DNA from: Ophioderma brevispina
Lineage: Eukaryota > Echinodermata > Ophiuroidea > Amphilepidida > Ophiodermatidae
Assembly (NCBI GenBank): GCA_023653785.1
Contig: JAMKCH010078931.1
Location: 62,001-126,000, forward strand
Direction: 5' to 3'
Length of the DNA: 64,000 nt
In this document: piece by piece, positions 22,255-35,339 of the stretch
How positions within the stretch are numbered: position 1 is the first letter of the stretch
Layout of the letters: the number at the start of each line of letters is the position of its first letter
The notes under the pieces: generated by a model
The model's database searches: none
The model's input: only the letters and a program-made list of their open reading frames with translations
Told to the model about the DNA's origin: nothing
Made by a program: the position numbers and the translations under genes

Positions 22255-22530
22255 GTGTGGCCCAGAGGGTGTTTTGAACCAATCCCATAATGCAATGCAA
22301 TGTGCCTATACTTTTGCCATCTAACACATGTCATTACTTGGGGATAAAGTGTTCAGAAGTTTAAGGACCACAAAACATTCCTCATGATCATGAAATAAAT
22401 CTTTGTAAGTTAGTGCTTTGTGGGAATAAAATAAGTGTAAAAGTCAGGAGTTTTATGTGTTAGGAAAAGGATTTTTGTGGGATCACATGATTTTATTGAG
22501 GTGAAATTTCTCCCAAAACTGACACAGTCA
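22255..22530. repeat. Interspersed repeat, copy 1 (copy 2 at 53690-53960)
   Basis: It shares CCCAGAGGGTGTTT, AACACATGTCA, AGTGTTCA, ACCACAAAACATT, ATGATCAT, GTGTAAA-GTCAGG and GATTTTTGTGGGATCACATGA with 53690-53960 in the same order and orientation. Copies diverge by perhaps 15-20%. Copy 2 sits just after the LINE relic, so this may be a LINE 3' region or an independent repeat. Confidence 0.75.
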
Positions 22531-24639
22531 CCTGAAGAACCATTTCAAAAGCCACTGACCAAAGACTTGTCATAATAGTGTTTGATGGGAATTTCTGACA
22601 AATGGCAGCTAATGCACCAACGACCATGTTGCACTCACATAACAATTTATTATTGATGAATTCACATATTAACCAAGGGATTTAGAATTGAAAAATATGA
22701 GTGTTTTGAGGTTCACATCTTTATGATGCAAACTAGCTAATCTAAAATGAACACTGAAAAATTGCTTTCTCTAAATTTAGAAAACATGTCTTCCATAGTC
22801 TGGCCAAGGGTTAGGGAGGACTGTCTGAAGGTAAACTGATTTGTCTATGCCTCCACACAATTTCAAAGACAAGCTCCATTTCATTTTACATATCAAAATT
22901 TTAGATCACAAACAGAGTGTACAAATCTCGACAGGATAATAACACTAATTTCTTCTAGAATGCCTAGCAAAAATATTCTGTAATAAACCACTGATAATTT
23001 TGAAAAGTTAAATAGCCAAAATGGTTCAATTTATTTCATCTTCATTGGTGTACAGTGCATAAGCAAATCTTTTTGGCTTGGATATGGACTTGTGAACACT
23101 TGTTTAACTAAAAGTAGGTTTTAAGTCATGGTTTAAAAATCACCTATTGTGGTCCAAGTCAAATGATGAACCTCACCTATACTCCTTAATACACCCAAAC
23201 AAGAGTTTCAATTACTGCTCAGACCTAGCATGGAAATATTGTTTCTGTCCTAGTTTCAACAACCTTCGCCGTTTTGAGAAACGCAATATATCTAGCTTCA
23301 AAACTTTCGTTTCCATCACGTCGTTTGGTATATTGTGGACAGAATGAGATCGGACACCTGGAAGTCCTGGTCAAAAAACAGATCGTTGGAAATAACTCAA
23401 GGGGACAGACAGAAATATTAACAAACAACGAATCACAAAACCTTAAAGAAGCACTAAAAATGGCATATACAGTATTAGTATTTTTTACTTGTATCATAAC
23501 AGTCAACTAATATCAATGATTGGGAAAGTGAGGCTAGAACGGGGCATTTTCCATATTCTGTTTAAAGTATAAATAAAGAGATAATCATGGTGATGTTCAT
23601 GCACTATCCTAACTTTACAACACCAATGGTTTCAGATACTTGACAGACACACTTTCGCAGAATTAGCCCATAACACATTCCATATCAACTTCATATGAAG
23701 CTTGCAGACAGGCAGACCTAAGCATGCCCAGAACCCGTCAACCTACAATGACCTCACCATCCCACAATCCCGAAGTACCAGCAATTTACTTGTCCATGGC
23801 AAATATCTGCACACTCTGTTGCACTGATGAGGCACCAAGAAGAGTAATTGATCCAATTACTCAGTTTAAATCATTATTAACTAAGCTAACAGGTCCTTTG
23901 AAAGAACTACTTGTACTAACAAAGTGGAAGGTTTGTATGCATGAACTGGGTGCTTGATCACTTACTGAGGCATCTTAGCCCCTCTACTAAAGTAATACGG
24001 ATCACTGTCAACTTTTCAAAGCAGTTCATTGTCAGATCTATGGATTCACACCAGTAAATAACTTGAGAAACAGGTAAGTCCAGCCCCCACTGCAAAATGA
24101 GGCATTTTTTTTTTGGTGACCCTCGCCTAAGTATACCCTAAAAACTGAGAGAAATTGCGAGACCTGGGTTGCAAATCATGGTTGCTATCAATATTAAGTA
24201 TAAAATCTGTAGGAATATCAAAAAAAGGTTGTCATTGAAATGTTATTTTGATCCGACAAACCAATTTTAACCGTATTCTTACAGGGAACACCTTACTGAA
24301 AAAGTGCTCTGACCTCCAGGGTCCACCGTGCATGCTAGTCTTCACGGTCCAGTCACTCAAAAATTTTGGGGATAACTACCCTAATTTCATGATTAAGTGG
24401 GTAGGAGATATGATGACCTTCAAGCAGAATGTTAGCTTTAAGGTCTGAGATGTTCTATTGAGAAAATGACGTTTTCATCTCGGCCATTTTGTACAGGAAC
24501 GAATAGGACCAGGATTTAGTGGTGTGAAACCCTATGTACAACTGTTCGAAGTACAAAGAATGCCTGTTTCATCAAAGGAATTTGTCTGGCAGTGGCATCA
24601 CTTTTGGACGACACTAATTCAAACCCACAAACCTGCAAA
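22531..24639. other. Non-coding DNA, nothing recognised
   Basis: Overlapping short frames on both strands at about 23225-23510 have no splice context. No repeat pairing was recognised by eye. Confidence 0.4.
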
Positions 24640-27600
24640 GAGATCTATAGTGCTTGGAATGCAATGTATTTTGGTTTACTTCCCCCTGCCCCTTCCCCCT
24701 TCCCAACTTATAACCTGGAAATCTGTCTCCACTTCACGGTCAATTAAAAGCAGATGTAGATGAGAACAAGGTCTCTGAAATGACTACCCAACCTTAGTCT
24801 TTCAACTGGAAGTTGACCTGAGTTGTAACTCGATGTCATCCCATTTTCTTAACAGATTTAAAACACAACATCAACTAAGAAATTCCCCAAGCTCAAAATC
24901 CCCTGAACTTGAAATCCCTTGACTAAGCTTAAACCCTCCTAACAAAGCTTATAATCCCCTCACTAAGCTTCAAATCCTCCAACTACGCCAAATCTTGTGA
25001 CTGTCAATCAAAGGCACTTTGATCTTCCACCCACCCACCCCACCTCACCGATGGCTATACTACTGCATTACACATACCCATACGCTACGCTATCATGCAT
25101 TCAAGTATACTTCCAATCATTCTACTGCGTTATAGACATTTGATCGATCAGTCACGCACATGTCTTTTGTACCTTTACCCAAGGAAGGAATAAATAACGC
25201 GGTCTGTCCTCATCAGACTACTTTTCCTGGAGAACGATTCCTCTTGATTCTCGGAGAGCACAACACACACATACATAGCAGGTCTCAAACAGTTGTTACA
25301 TTGACATTGTACAGTGATACAAAGAATCATCATTTAATCCTTTGAGTTTGACCAAATTTATTCTTGTTGATGGGTTGCGCACAAAGCATTCTTATAGCGT
25401 ACCATGTTACAACATGTGACTGATCAACCAACACAGTATCCCTGGGCATGGGGGACTGCTCACAACCTGTATTGCACAGCTGTTTGAAAGTCTACATTTA
25501 TTATGACAGATCCAGAATAAAATAAAAAATACGGCGAAACACTTTTGACAATGAAACTTGGAAGATTTAGAGCACAAATACATCAGGTGTAAATTTGATG
25601 AAATTTCATTGCAAGGCAAATATGATTTTTTAATAAAAATCGAGATTTACATGCCTTTCTTTGGGACATAGATATATAGAGGGCCCTATAAATACAAATT
25701 GATGACTTTTTAGGCATATATGGCAAGATTCATGCAATGGATTTTTTGTTTTTTGGGGGGTTAATAGCTCTTGCATGTCCCTATTTATATCAGTTGTCAA
25801 AATTCTGTCACCCCCATGCTTAAAATTGCCTAAAAATAAAATGAGACCCATTTGCTTGGGGACAAACAGCTGTGATTGGCATATGAGCCATTGGCCTTAT
25901 TATAACATTCTAAAACCTGCCACTATTGTGTTCTGTTTGGAATATCAACATAGTGTGACTAGGAACCCAAATTAAAGTTTCTTTGGGTGATTTGTTAACT
26001 GTTTATGTCAAAAAGTTCTTGCATGTTTAAAAAATTAAATAAATCAGAGAGTTGTTCAGCATCTTATTCAGATTCGCAATATTATTATGAGAAGGAAATA
26101 TGGAGTGGAATAAAATCATGCGTTATTTTGGGTCACTGACCACGGTGCAATATGTTAATGAGATGTACAACAGTGCCTTATTTGCCGATTATGTGCAATA
26201 TCGGCCGATACGTGCAATATGGCCCGATCGATATAATCTACGAGTATTAGTTGAGCCTACTTAAAAACAATGAACTTTTTATTGTAAATGAATTTCCACT
26301 CTTAAGTTCATTTTTTTTTCGCCAGAACAGAGCAACTCAATGGATAGGGCTAAATAGAATTTAACGGGGGCGGGGCGGCGACTGCCCTGAGCTCTAATTT
26401 GTCGATTTCTTTGTGGAAATGTCACAGGTGTAAGAGGTATGGACAACATGGAGCCTTAATAAGCAGAATGGATATATCACAGAGGACTTGTACACAGGAT
26501 GCAATGTTCACCAAAATCCTCTCCGGAAGTCATCCAAATATATACGACAGCTTGAACAAATCGGGGTAGTCATTTGTAATACAAATCAACTCCGACATTT
26601 CAAAAAAAAAAATATTGGGAGGGTAGTGAATGACACTAGCAGAACCCAGGAAATATTCTAGGTGAGGAAAGTAATAGGGCCTAATGCAGTGGAGGCCTCC
26701 TGAGGAGTAACGGAAAAATTTGAGTGAAATCAATTTGGTTGGAAAATATGGTTAAAAAATGTGGGGGGGGGGGGGGGGGGCAATCAACTTTTTTCCAGGT
26801 AGGGAAGTGCAGCCCCCAGCCCGACACATGAAACTTTGGGGGCTTGCAATGATTTTGTATCCTAACAGGGGTTTTGGTTTTTTTGAACTGAAATTTTGAG
26901 GAAAAAACTTTTTTTACAGGTTGGGGAGATGAAAATTAAGCTTATGAGGCAATGATGTTCCCAAAAGGGGACTTTAAGAATGAATTATGCTCAACGGGGG
27001 GTGGGGGGGTGGGGGGTTTCTTGGAAACTGTGGATAGACTGTGAAAATGGGGGTCTTAAGGCCCACATACCCGTACCCACTTCCCTATGTTAAGTGCCCT
27101 CATACCACCTGGGCAAACAATAGGTGTTTGGTTGCATTTTAGAAGTGCCATTTAAATACAAGTTCAAACAGACTGTGGAAAAGATTATTTGTTACTTGGA
27201 TAAAATTGTCCTAGTAATTTTTAAGTACTTGGATTAAAATTGTACCCTGATATTTTCAACTGATGGTCTTTTTGCAATGTATTTTTTGGCAATGATATTT
27301 GACACAAAATGACATAACCAAAATGGATACATTATGGCCAATTAAAGGTTAGATCTTAGACTCTTTGCAGTGTATGAATATTGGTTACCTCCCCAATTAT
27401 ACCAATTTTAGATCCTCACTAACCCACTAGCAAACTCAAAGAGCAAAAGCAAAGAGATCATCAATGCCTATCTAACATCATCAAATCACTGCCCAGTAAA
27501 ACACACAACTGAAACATTCATACCATTCCCTCGTTTCAACTTTGGTCCACTTTGACCGACTTTAACATTCAATTCCTTTTGGCCAATGTGTCAGACAAAT

Positions 27601-27975
27601 TTTTGGACACACACGATGACAGATCGCACACCCACCGATAAAGTGTAACATGACTTATCCACAGTGCAATGAAACAGGTTGCCCTTTGCTTTATTATGAA
27701 TACTTCATCGGTGATCACTGATAAGATTTACAGGGGATTCCATGATCATTTAGTAGAACGCAATGGCATCATTGCACTGATGCGAGGCATGCACAGACGT
27801 TATTATGAATACTTCCATGTCCATGTTAACAGGCTGGGGCATTCCAATTTAATCCATTTCAAACAGACTTGGGGCCCAACCTATGATGGCATCTAACAAG
27901 CTTTGCATAAGATCATGATGGGTTATGGTAATCACACCTTTTAATGTGATCGGTCTGTCATGTCTATGAATGCAT
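24640..27975. repeat. 3.3-kb near-tandem duplication, clean copy
   Basis: Order and content match 27985-31195. Landmarks are ACTTCCCC, CAACTTATAACC, TAGATGAACAAGG-type sequence, CAAGCTT-rich short repeats (24885-24990), TACTACTGCATTA, AGTATACTTCCAATCATTCTA, CATGTCTTTTGTACC, TTTGGGTGATTTGTT, GACTGCCCTGAGCTCTAATT and TTAGACTCTTTGCAGT. It contains a poly-G run at 26762-26780 and another G-rich patch near 26995-27020. No gene is recognised. Confidence 0.85.
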
Positions 27976-27984
27976 TGAAAAATA

Positions 27985-30900
27985 CCCCCAATGAAATCTT
28001 AGTGCTAAGGAATGCATTTATTTTGGATTACTTCCCCTGCCTCCCAACTTATAACCTTGAAATCGTCTCCACTCCAGCTGTCAATTAAAAGCAATGTAGA
28101 TGAACAAGGGTCTCTGAAATGACTCCCCGACTTAGTCTTTCAACTGGAGTGACCTGATTGTAACTCGCTGTCATCCCCATTTTCTCACAATTTAAAACCC
28201 CACATCACGAACTTCCCCATCTCCAATGCCCTGACTTGACATCCCTTGACAAGCTACCTCCTCACAAAGCTTATAACCCCTCACAAGCTTCACAAATCCC
28301 AACGACGCCAATCTTGTGACTGTCACTCAAGGTTGTCACGTGGCCGGGTGCATCGCGGCACTCATGGCTCCCCCCCCCCCCGACCTCACCGATTGCTATA
28401 CTACTGCATTATCCCATAACCCATACGCTACGGCTATAATCATGCATTCAAGTATACTTCCAATCATTCTACGTTTCTAGCTCTACTGCTTATACCATTT
28501 GATCTATCAGTCCCCACATGTCTTTTGTACCTTTTACCCGAAAAAGGAGGAAAATTACGCGGTCTGCCCTCATCTAACACGTTCCCTGGAGAACGATTTC
28601 CCTTCTTTGTATTACTACTGCGGCAGAGTCACCACATACATATCATCTCAAACAGTTGTTTACAATTGCATTGTTACGTATTACAAAGAATTCAGCATTT
28701 CCTCCCTTGAGTTTTTGAACAAATTTATTTACTTGTTGTGGGTTGCGACACAATCTTTCTTATCGCTAGTACCATGGTTACAGACTTCATGTGTCTGTGC
28801 GATCACCCACCACCCCAGATCCCTGGGCATGGGGAACCTCATCACAACATGTTTGCACAGCTGTTTGAAAGTCCATTTATTATGACAGATCCAATAAAAA
28901 AATACGGCGACACACTTTTGAACACTAACTTGGACTATTTAGAGCTAAATACAATCCTGTATATTTGATGGAAATTTCATTGCAGCAATATGAGTTTTCA
29001 CATAAACTCTCTATATGTACATAGTCCTTCTTCTTGGGAACTAGATATATAGGGCGCTATATACAGTCAATTTGACCGTTTTTAGTCTAATGGCAAGATC
29101 CGCATGGATTTTTTCTGTTTTTTGCGGGGGGTATAGCTCTTCATGTCCCTACTTTATATCAGTTGTCAAATTCTGGTCGCATTGCTTAAATTGCCCTAAA
29201 AATAAATAGACATTGCTTGTGGACAAAACCCGTGTTGGCATTATATTCCATGGCCTTATTATAACATTCTAAACATGCACTATTGGTCTGTTTGAATAAT
29301 CACCACTGTGTGACTATAACCCAAATTAAGTTCTTCTTTGGGTGATTTGTTTGGTTAACTGTTTGTCAAAATTATTATGCATGTTTAAAAATTAATCAAA
29401 TCCAGAGTGTTTCAGTTTCATTCACAGCATCCTTATCAAGATTCACAACTATTTAATGAAAGAATATGATTGATCAAATGCATGCGTGTAATTTTTGTCA
29501 CTGCACGATGCATATGTTATGAGATACACAGTGCCTTTTTGGCTGATATGTGCTAATTGGCCTCATACATAGCCATACGAGTATAGTTGAGCCTTACTTA
29601 ACACTAACTTTTTATTGTATGATTTCCACTCTTAAGGAGTAAGTCATTGTTTCCCCTCCATCCAACAGCGCAAATCAATGTGTCGGTTCACAGAATTTAA
29701 AACCGGCGGCGACTGCCCTGAGCTCTAATTTTGTCGAGTCCTTTGTGAATGTCCACAGGGTGTAAAGAGGTATGGACCCCTGGAGCCTATAAGCAGATGG
29801 ATAGATCACAGAAGGACTCACCAGGCTGCAATTTTCCCCCAAATCCTCTCCACGGAAGTCATCCAAGATAGACGACAGCTTGAACAAATCGGGGTATTCA
29901 TTGGTATTAAAATCACTCCATTTTCAAAGCCAAGAATATTTTATAATTGGGGGTAGTGATAGCCGACAGAACACAGAAATATTCTGGTGGGGAAAGACTA
30001 GATCAATGCCAGTTGGCGGCTATCTGGGATAACTGAAACCATGTGATTGGAAATATTGGGTTGGAATATGTAATAAACTATGGGAGGGGGGGTCATCAAC
30101 TTTTTTTCCATAGTATGGAAGTGCAGCCCTGACTTATGACTTTGGGGGCTTGATAACTGATTTTGTCCCCAAAGCAGGGTTTTTTGAAACGATTTTGAGA
30201 AATTTACAGGTTTGGGAGTTGAAATTGCTCTGAGCAAGATTTCCCAAAGGGGACCTTAGGAACGAATTATCTTTTCAACTGGGGGGAGGGTGTTTTTGGG
30301 ACTGCTGGAGAGATGGTTGGAAATGGGGTCGTAAGGCCCACTACCCTAAACCCACTTCTCTATGTCAGGGCCCCCCCCACCCCCGGCCAAAAAAAATAGT
30401 TGTTTTGGGTGCATGTTATAAGTGTCAGTTAAATACAAGTCAACCCGCGAAAAGACGAACCCCAAACTTGATAAAATTTCCTGATATTTCACCTGTGGTC
30501 TTTTGCCACTGCCTATTATTTGGCAAATGATATTGAGACACCAATGTACTTAACCAAAAGGGTACATATTGCCATTAAGGTTCGTTCCTTAGACTCTTTG
30601 CAGTCTAGCATATTTGTAACCTCCCATTTCTAGATCCTCACTAACCCTTTAGCAACTCAAAGAGCAAAAGCAAAGAGATCATCAAATCATATCTAAAACC
30701 ACATCATCCACACCAACTGCCCCGTAAAAACACAACTGACACATTCGTGCCATTCCCTCATTCAACTTGTCCATTGTGACGACTTTACATTTCAAAGTCC
30801 TTCTTGCAATTGTCAGCAAGTTTTGACAACAAACCCAAGGAACCCGATTTAGGGATCGCACACGCCTATACGTGGTAAATGACTTTTATCCACAGTGCAG

Positions 30901-31195
30901 AACACGTTGCCCTTTACTTTATTTGAATAACTTTCCAATCGGTGATCACTGATACGATTCACAGGGGTTGCCATGAAATCATTTAGAGTATATCATACGG
31001 ACCATTTGCAATAAGCAGTGGGCAGCGCAGACGTTATTTATGAATACTTGCACGTCCATGTTAAACGATGGGTAGCCAATTCCCCAATCCTTTCAACATG
31101 AGGGTAATATGATGGCTCCAACAAGCGATTGCTATGATCCGATGGCTAAATCACATTTTTAATGTGAAGGTCTATGTCAATGAATGCATGAAAAA
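27985..31195. repeat. 3.3-kb near-tandem duplication, indel-rich copy
   Basis: This is the second copy of 24640-27975 in direct orientation, starting where the first ends. It shows frequent 1-5 base insertions and deletions, and short frames in the first copy are broken here. The error style resembles unpolished long-read sequence. Confidence 0.85.
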
Positions 31196-31729
31196 TAACT
31201 ATTACCATAATAACAATCTAATTCTTTTGTCCAAACCACATCCTTATCTGAAACTGACCTCATTTCGTCCATGGTCCGAACGTGAAATGATCTCGAACTC
31301 AGCCATATCTAGAATGCTTAATTAACACAATCTCATTTCCCTCCATCTTGCCTACCTCAATCCATCGGCACTGCAGAACTTTCTGCCACCGGCAGTGTGG
31401 AGCACCACTACGGTAGCAATTGCTCACATTTAATCGCCAGTTGGATCCTTACATTCTTTGGCGAGGGAAAGTATAAATAGACCATATTCAATCACTGGCC
31501 ATGTTTGGTGGACAACAGATAGATCTTGCAGGACTACACTCCATTCACCTGTCATGATCCCTGTGTAAATGCAGTGTGAGATTTTGACCACCACTCATGC
31601 TCCAGGAGCCTAGTTTGGCAACCGTCCAAGCGGAGCTATCATTATATTGTGTGCCGACCCCAATAGCAGTAGCGATTTTTCCGTAATGTTCATTAGGTTA
31701 GAATGCAAATTTAAATCTGGCACACCAAT

Positions 31730-31800
31730 CCTCGCGTCTTGTGGTTAGGTAGCAAACCTCATGATACAGTGGACTCGGGTTCGAATCTCACAACTGCTTC
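31730..31800 (+). mobile_element. tRNA-like sequence or SINE head
   Basis: GGTTCGAATC at 31778-31787 is a perfect box B. TGTGGTTAGGTAGC just upstream resembles a D-arm / box A. T-stem and acceptor-stem pairing is poor, so a tRNA pseudogene or SINE head is likelier than a functional tRNA. Confidence 0.5.
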
Positions 31801-32625
31801 TTTTAAATATAGAAATTTCATTATTTTTCAGGTTAGAAGGGAAAATTCGAAGTCCAAAATTAAGAAAAATTCTAGCTGCCCTTTGAGATATGAGGGAGAC
31901 TGCTCCTTGAGCATGGGGTGGTCAAAACCTACACATGATTATTGACGGCTTATTAGCTGGTGCTGACTCATATCGATTACGACGGTCTTAGGAGCGGCGC
32001 AGGGTAAATTCTAGGATGGGGGGCAAAAACATTATATGATTTAACCACGCGTATAACCGGTAAAAACCACTATTTTATTGCAATTTAATACTAAAAACGC
32101 CTGTTTTCTGAATTTTGAAACTCGGGTCGATGTCCACCCCTGTATGGTCTATTGAGGGGAAACTCCAATCCACAGTAATTTTAGTTACGCACATAAGTCT
32201 GCTCTGAAGAATTAATACACTCACTGCAAACCTGTCTAAATTATGGTTCAAACAAATTGATCACTTGGTCTTTGGTGGATAGCCCCTTCTAAACCTGAAT
32301 CGTTTCATTGGGTTCTTAACATGTTACTTGTAATTGTGAATGAACCTTTTCCTGATGGCCTTACTAATTGACATATGCACTACACAGTAGCATTTTCTAT
32401 TGCAGGACCTGAATGACAATAAGACAGTGTAACATAACTCTGTAGTATCAAAGAATGTCTTGATTGAATTTTTTTCCGACTAGAACAGGGATATAGCATG
32501 ACTGATATTGAATTCAAAAATCATACCTCAAGTGCCACACCTTATTGATAGACCATTGAATGTCCTCAACACACAAGAAAGAGGCATATAATTTGGCCCA
32601 AGATTTGACTGATGACAACAGTAAG

Positions 32626-32720
32626 TGGCCATGAGAGAGCATGGCCACTGTTAGGTATTAGCCTTTGGAGCTGGAGGTCCCAGTTTCAATTCCCAGCGGG
32701 ACCAATTGCAGTGATTTATT
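32626..32720 (+). mobile_element. Possible tRNA-derived repeat
   Basis: GTTTCAATTCC at about 32683-32693 lies in a box B-like context (GTCCCAGTTTCAATTCCCAG). TTAGGTATTAGCC upstream is a weak box A. A palindromic AGTGGCCATG...CATGGCCACT hairpin occurs at 32626-32650. Confidence 0.3.
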
Positions 32721-33892
32721 CAGGTACTGAATTATAGATTTAATCTGTACAGAGCTATCGCTTGTAAATTGGAATTCGCTCGCATCATGGTTCAGTTTGA
32801 CTTGGGCAAATGAGAACATTATAATACCCCATCCTTTGGAGGACTTAACTGTTTGGTCCCATGTACATTAGAGTCCATACCTTGTGCTGCATATCCCAGT
32901 CATTCGAAAGATTAAGGTGATTGTTTAAACCTGGCTGTCCCAATTCCATCACAGTAAATTGACCCCAAGGATATACGCTTCCTCTAGAGCTTTCTTGGGT
33001 TACTCCAGGACAATGTCCGATAACTCAAATCAAATCAACATTAAGCTTAGCTTTGCTCTTGCATCCCGATTCAAAAGCTTCAACTAAATACACCGCTATT
33101 CAAGCAGATGTTTGAGGTCGGTTCCTCGTATCAAACAATACAGTCATAATTATTCACATTAACACTGAATACCTGAATAAGAAGCACACACCACTAAGAC
33201 ATGTGGCTGCAACCCAGCCCCACACTTACATTTCACTCCATCAGGTTTGCAGAGCCCGGTCCGTGAGGGGGCGGAGGGGGGTGCGCGCCTCCCGTGCATT
33301 CTGCAAAATCTTGCAAACAGCCCATTTTGGAAGCTTTTGGACAAGTTCAGCCTTTCAGCAGCCCCCCGTAATTTTTGACGTTTTTCAAATCCGGATCCGC
33401 CACATGCACCTACAACGCTGTTACAATCCACTGCATGAAATCACAGTGAATATACTTCCAATCTCTTCAGTGGAGGTCACAACACTCAGCTATTCAATAG
33501 GAGGCTACCTATATACCACATAAGAAGTTATGTGGATGTCAAAGCTCGGGCGAAATTTCAATATGGCACAATGTTACTCTGGGTGGTGCCAGCAAGTTGC
33601 TTCTCTGCAGTCAACTTGAATTATTTTTGACTTCTCCAACTGCTATTCCAGTCTCGGCCTTCGGAAAATTTTCATTTCATTGTAACTAGAGAAAAAAAAA
33701 GTTTGACAGGTTTACTCTAGCAAAGGCTTTCTCTTGAGGTATAGTCTGAATCATATCTCGTACACAAATGGCGACTACCAAGCAGAACTAACAAAAAAAT
33801 ATGGATGGTGTGCATATAGTTTTATCTATGTTTCATCCTTAACGGCTATCTTCATCCTTAATATTTTGTTCATACCCGTACTTCCCCTCTTA

Positions 33893-34418
33893 CTGTCGGG
33901 TACCCTGCTCATATAAACATACCCCTTTTTCCGCGTTTTTTGGTTTTAAAAAAAAACCCCTGTTTTTTTTTAAAAGGTCATATTTTAAGGGTTTAGGGCA
34001 AAAATACCCCTTTTTCGCGGGATCATGAATATGTTTAATTTTACCACCTTTTTCAAACAACAACCACGAACTATGTAATACAGTAAAACGAAACACAAAT
34101 ACACGAAATGTATCAAAATATCTCGTTAGAGACCTATGTCGTCAGCTGAAGATTTGATGAAATTGAACTTTATAATTTGTTGATGGAATCCATCCGAAAC
34201 TCACGGACAACTTTATTATACAATAACAGGTTTTCTTTGTTTCTGCGACGGGGCGACCACCCTATAACCCTTTTAAAAAAAAAATTTCCGCGAACTTTCC
34301 CAATTAAAAAAAGTACCGTTTTTTTTATTTTTCGCGAAATAAAGAAAAAGGTATAAAAAATTAAAAAAAAACGACCCTTTTTTCTCGATCCTACGAACGA
34401 GCAGGGGTACCCCGACAG
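33893..34418. mobile_element. TIR element with TA target duplication
   Basis: The left end CTGTCGGGTACCCTGCTC pairs with the right end GAGCAGGGGTACCCCGACAG (one extra base). Both borders carry TA outside the repeat (33891-33892, 34419-34420). TA duplication is the signature of Tc1/mariner-type insertion. The 526-bp interior is rich in A and T runs and CGCG-containing motifs such as CCCCTTTTTCGCGG, and has no transposase frame, so it is non-autonomous. Confidence 0.75.
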
Positions 34419-34838
34419 TACTAGAAGATATCGTACCGGTTCATACCCCTAGGTTCAAACTGCTTCATATGACTGTTCAAGTTAGATTCTTATACTGTAT
34501 GCGTCTACAGATCTGTACCCTCCTTCACAAATGCATGTAAAATTACCAATTTAGCTTTTCCCAAAAAGTGGTCTTTGTTCAGTATTTTAGGTGTATTTCC
34601 CAGATAGGGTATTAGAATTCAACGACACTGCAACACAATTGTGTCGACTTGCAATGCATGTGTCATTATGTAACTTATAATATCAAAACATTTTAATACA
34701 CATAAACAAAATTCATTACATGACTATTTAATTTTGTTCATTCTAATTACAAATTTATGACGTGATTACAAGACTTAAATATTTTATACAAATTCACGCT
34801 TCCTTCAGGAAATTTATCACCCAAAGAGGCTTTATATC

Positions 34839-35026
34839 AAGGGTTTCTCAAATTTATATTAGCTGAAAGGAGCAAGATGCCGAACATAGTTGAAAGTTCC
34901 CTACTTGGGGCCAAATAAACCTGAATGTCTTATGTTTACCAGTGTTATCTTCATATTTTAGAGCAAGTCCAGGCCAAAAATCCATGGTTGCGGGCATTTG
35001 CCTGCCGGGCTGCCTATGAGAACCCC
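34839..35026. mobile_element. Degenerate copy of the hAT MITE at 2565
   Basis: It follows the same order as 2565-2748: GGGTTTCTCAAA start, TATATTAGCTGAA, ATGCCGAACA, GAAAGTTCCCTACTTG, GGCCAAAT, ATATTTTAGAGCAAGT, and end TATGAGAACCCC. The terminal CAGGGG has decayed and no target duplication is visible. Confidence 0.8.
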
Positions 35027-35339
35027 ATGACTTTAATATCTTGAAATAATGTTTCATGTCAAGGGCATAAATGTTTCCTCCTGGCGTATAGAGCAAGGTC
35101 ATACAATCAATAGAATTTGTTTTCATAGAGCACATTTAGCAGGGTCTACAACTTAATAATGGTTCATTTTCTAAGTAAATATCCATAAGGCCAATAAGTA
35201 TGAACCAATTTTAATCATATAAGAACAATTTTAACCTTCATCAACCAAACGCAACAGTTTTGGTTGGCAAACACCCGGGGACAATTTCCTTAATATAATA
35301 TAAACTGCGATTGGTTAAACTGAGGAAATAATCCATATC

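Larger units (their letters stand above)
31196..33892. other. Mostly non-coding DNA with two tRNA-like remnants
   Basis: Apart from the tRNA-like segments listed separately, I see no gene. A GC-rich patch at 33255-33300 (CCCGGTCCGTGAGGGGGCGG) lies next to GGATCCGCCA near 33393 and may be part of a short repeat, but its ends are not visible. Confidence 0.4.

Noticed and set aside
31730..31800. Functional tRNA gene
   Set aside because: Box B is perfect but acceptor and T-stem pairing fail, so it is kept only as a tRNA-like remnant.
33159..33523. Overlapping frames on both strands around a GC-rich patch
   Set aside because: Both strands are open across the same GC-rich patch, which looks like part of a short repeat; no protein similarity is recognised.
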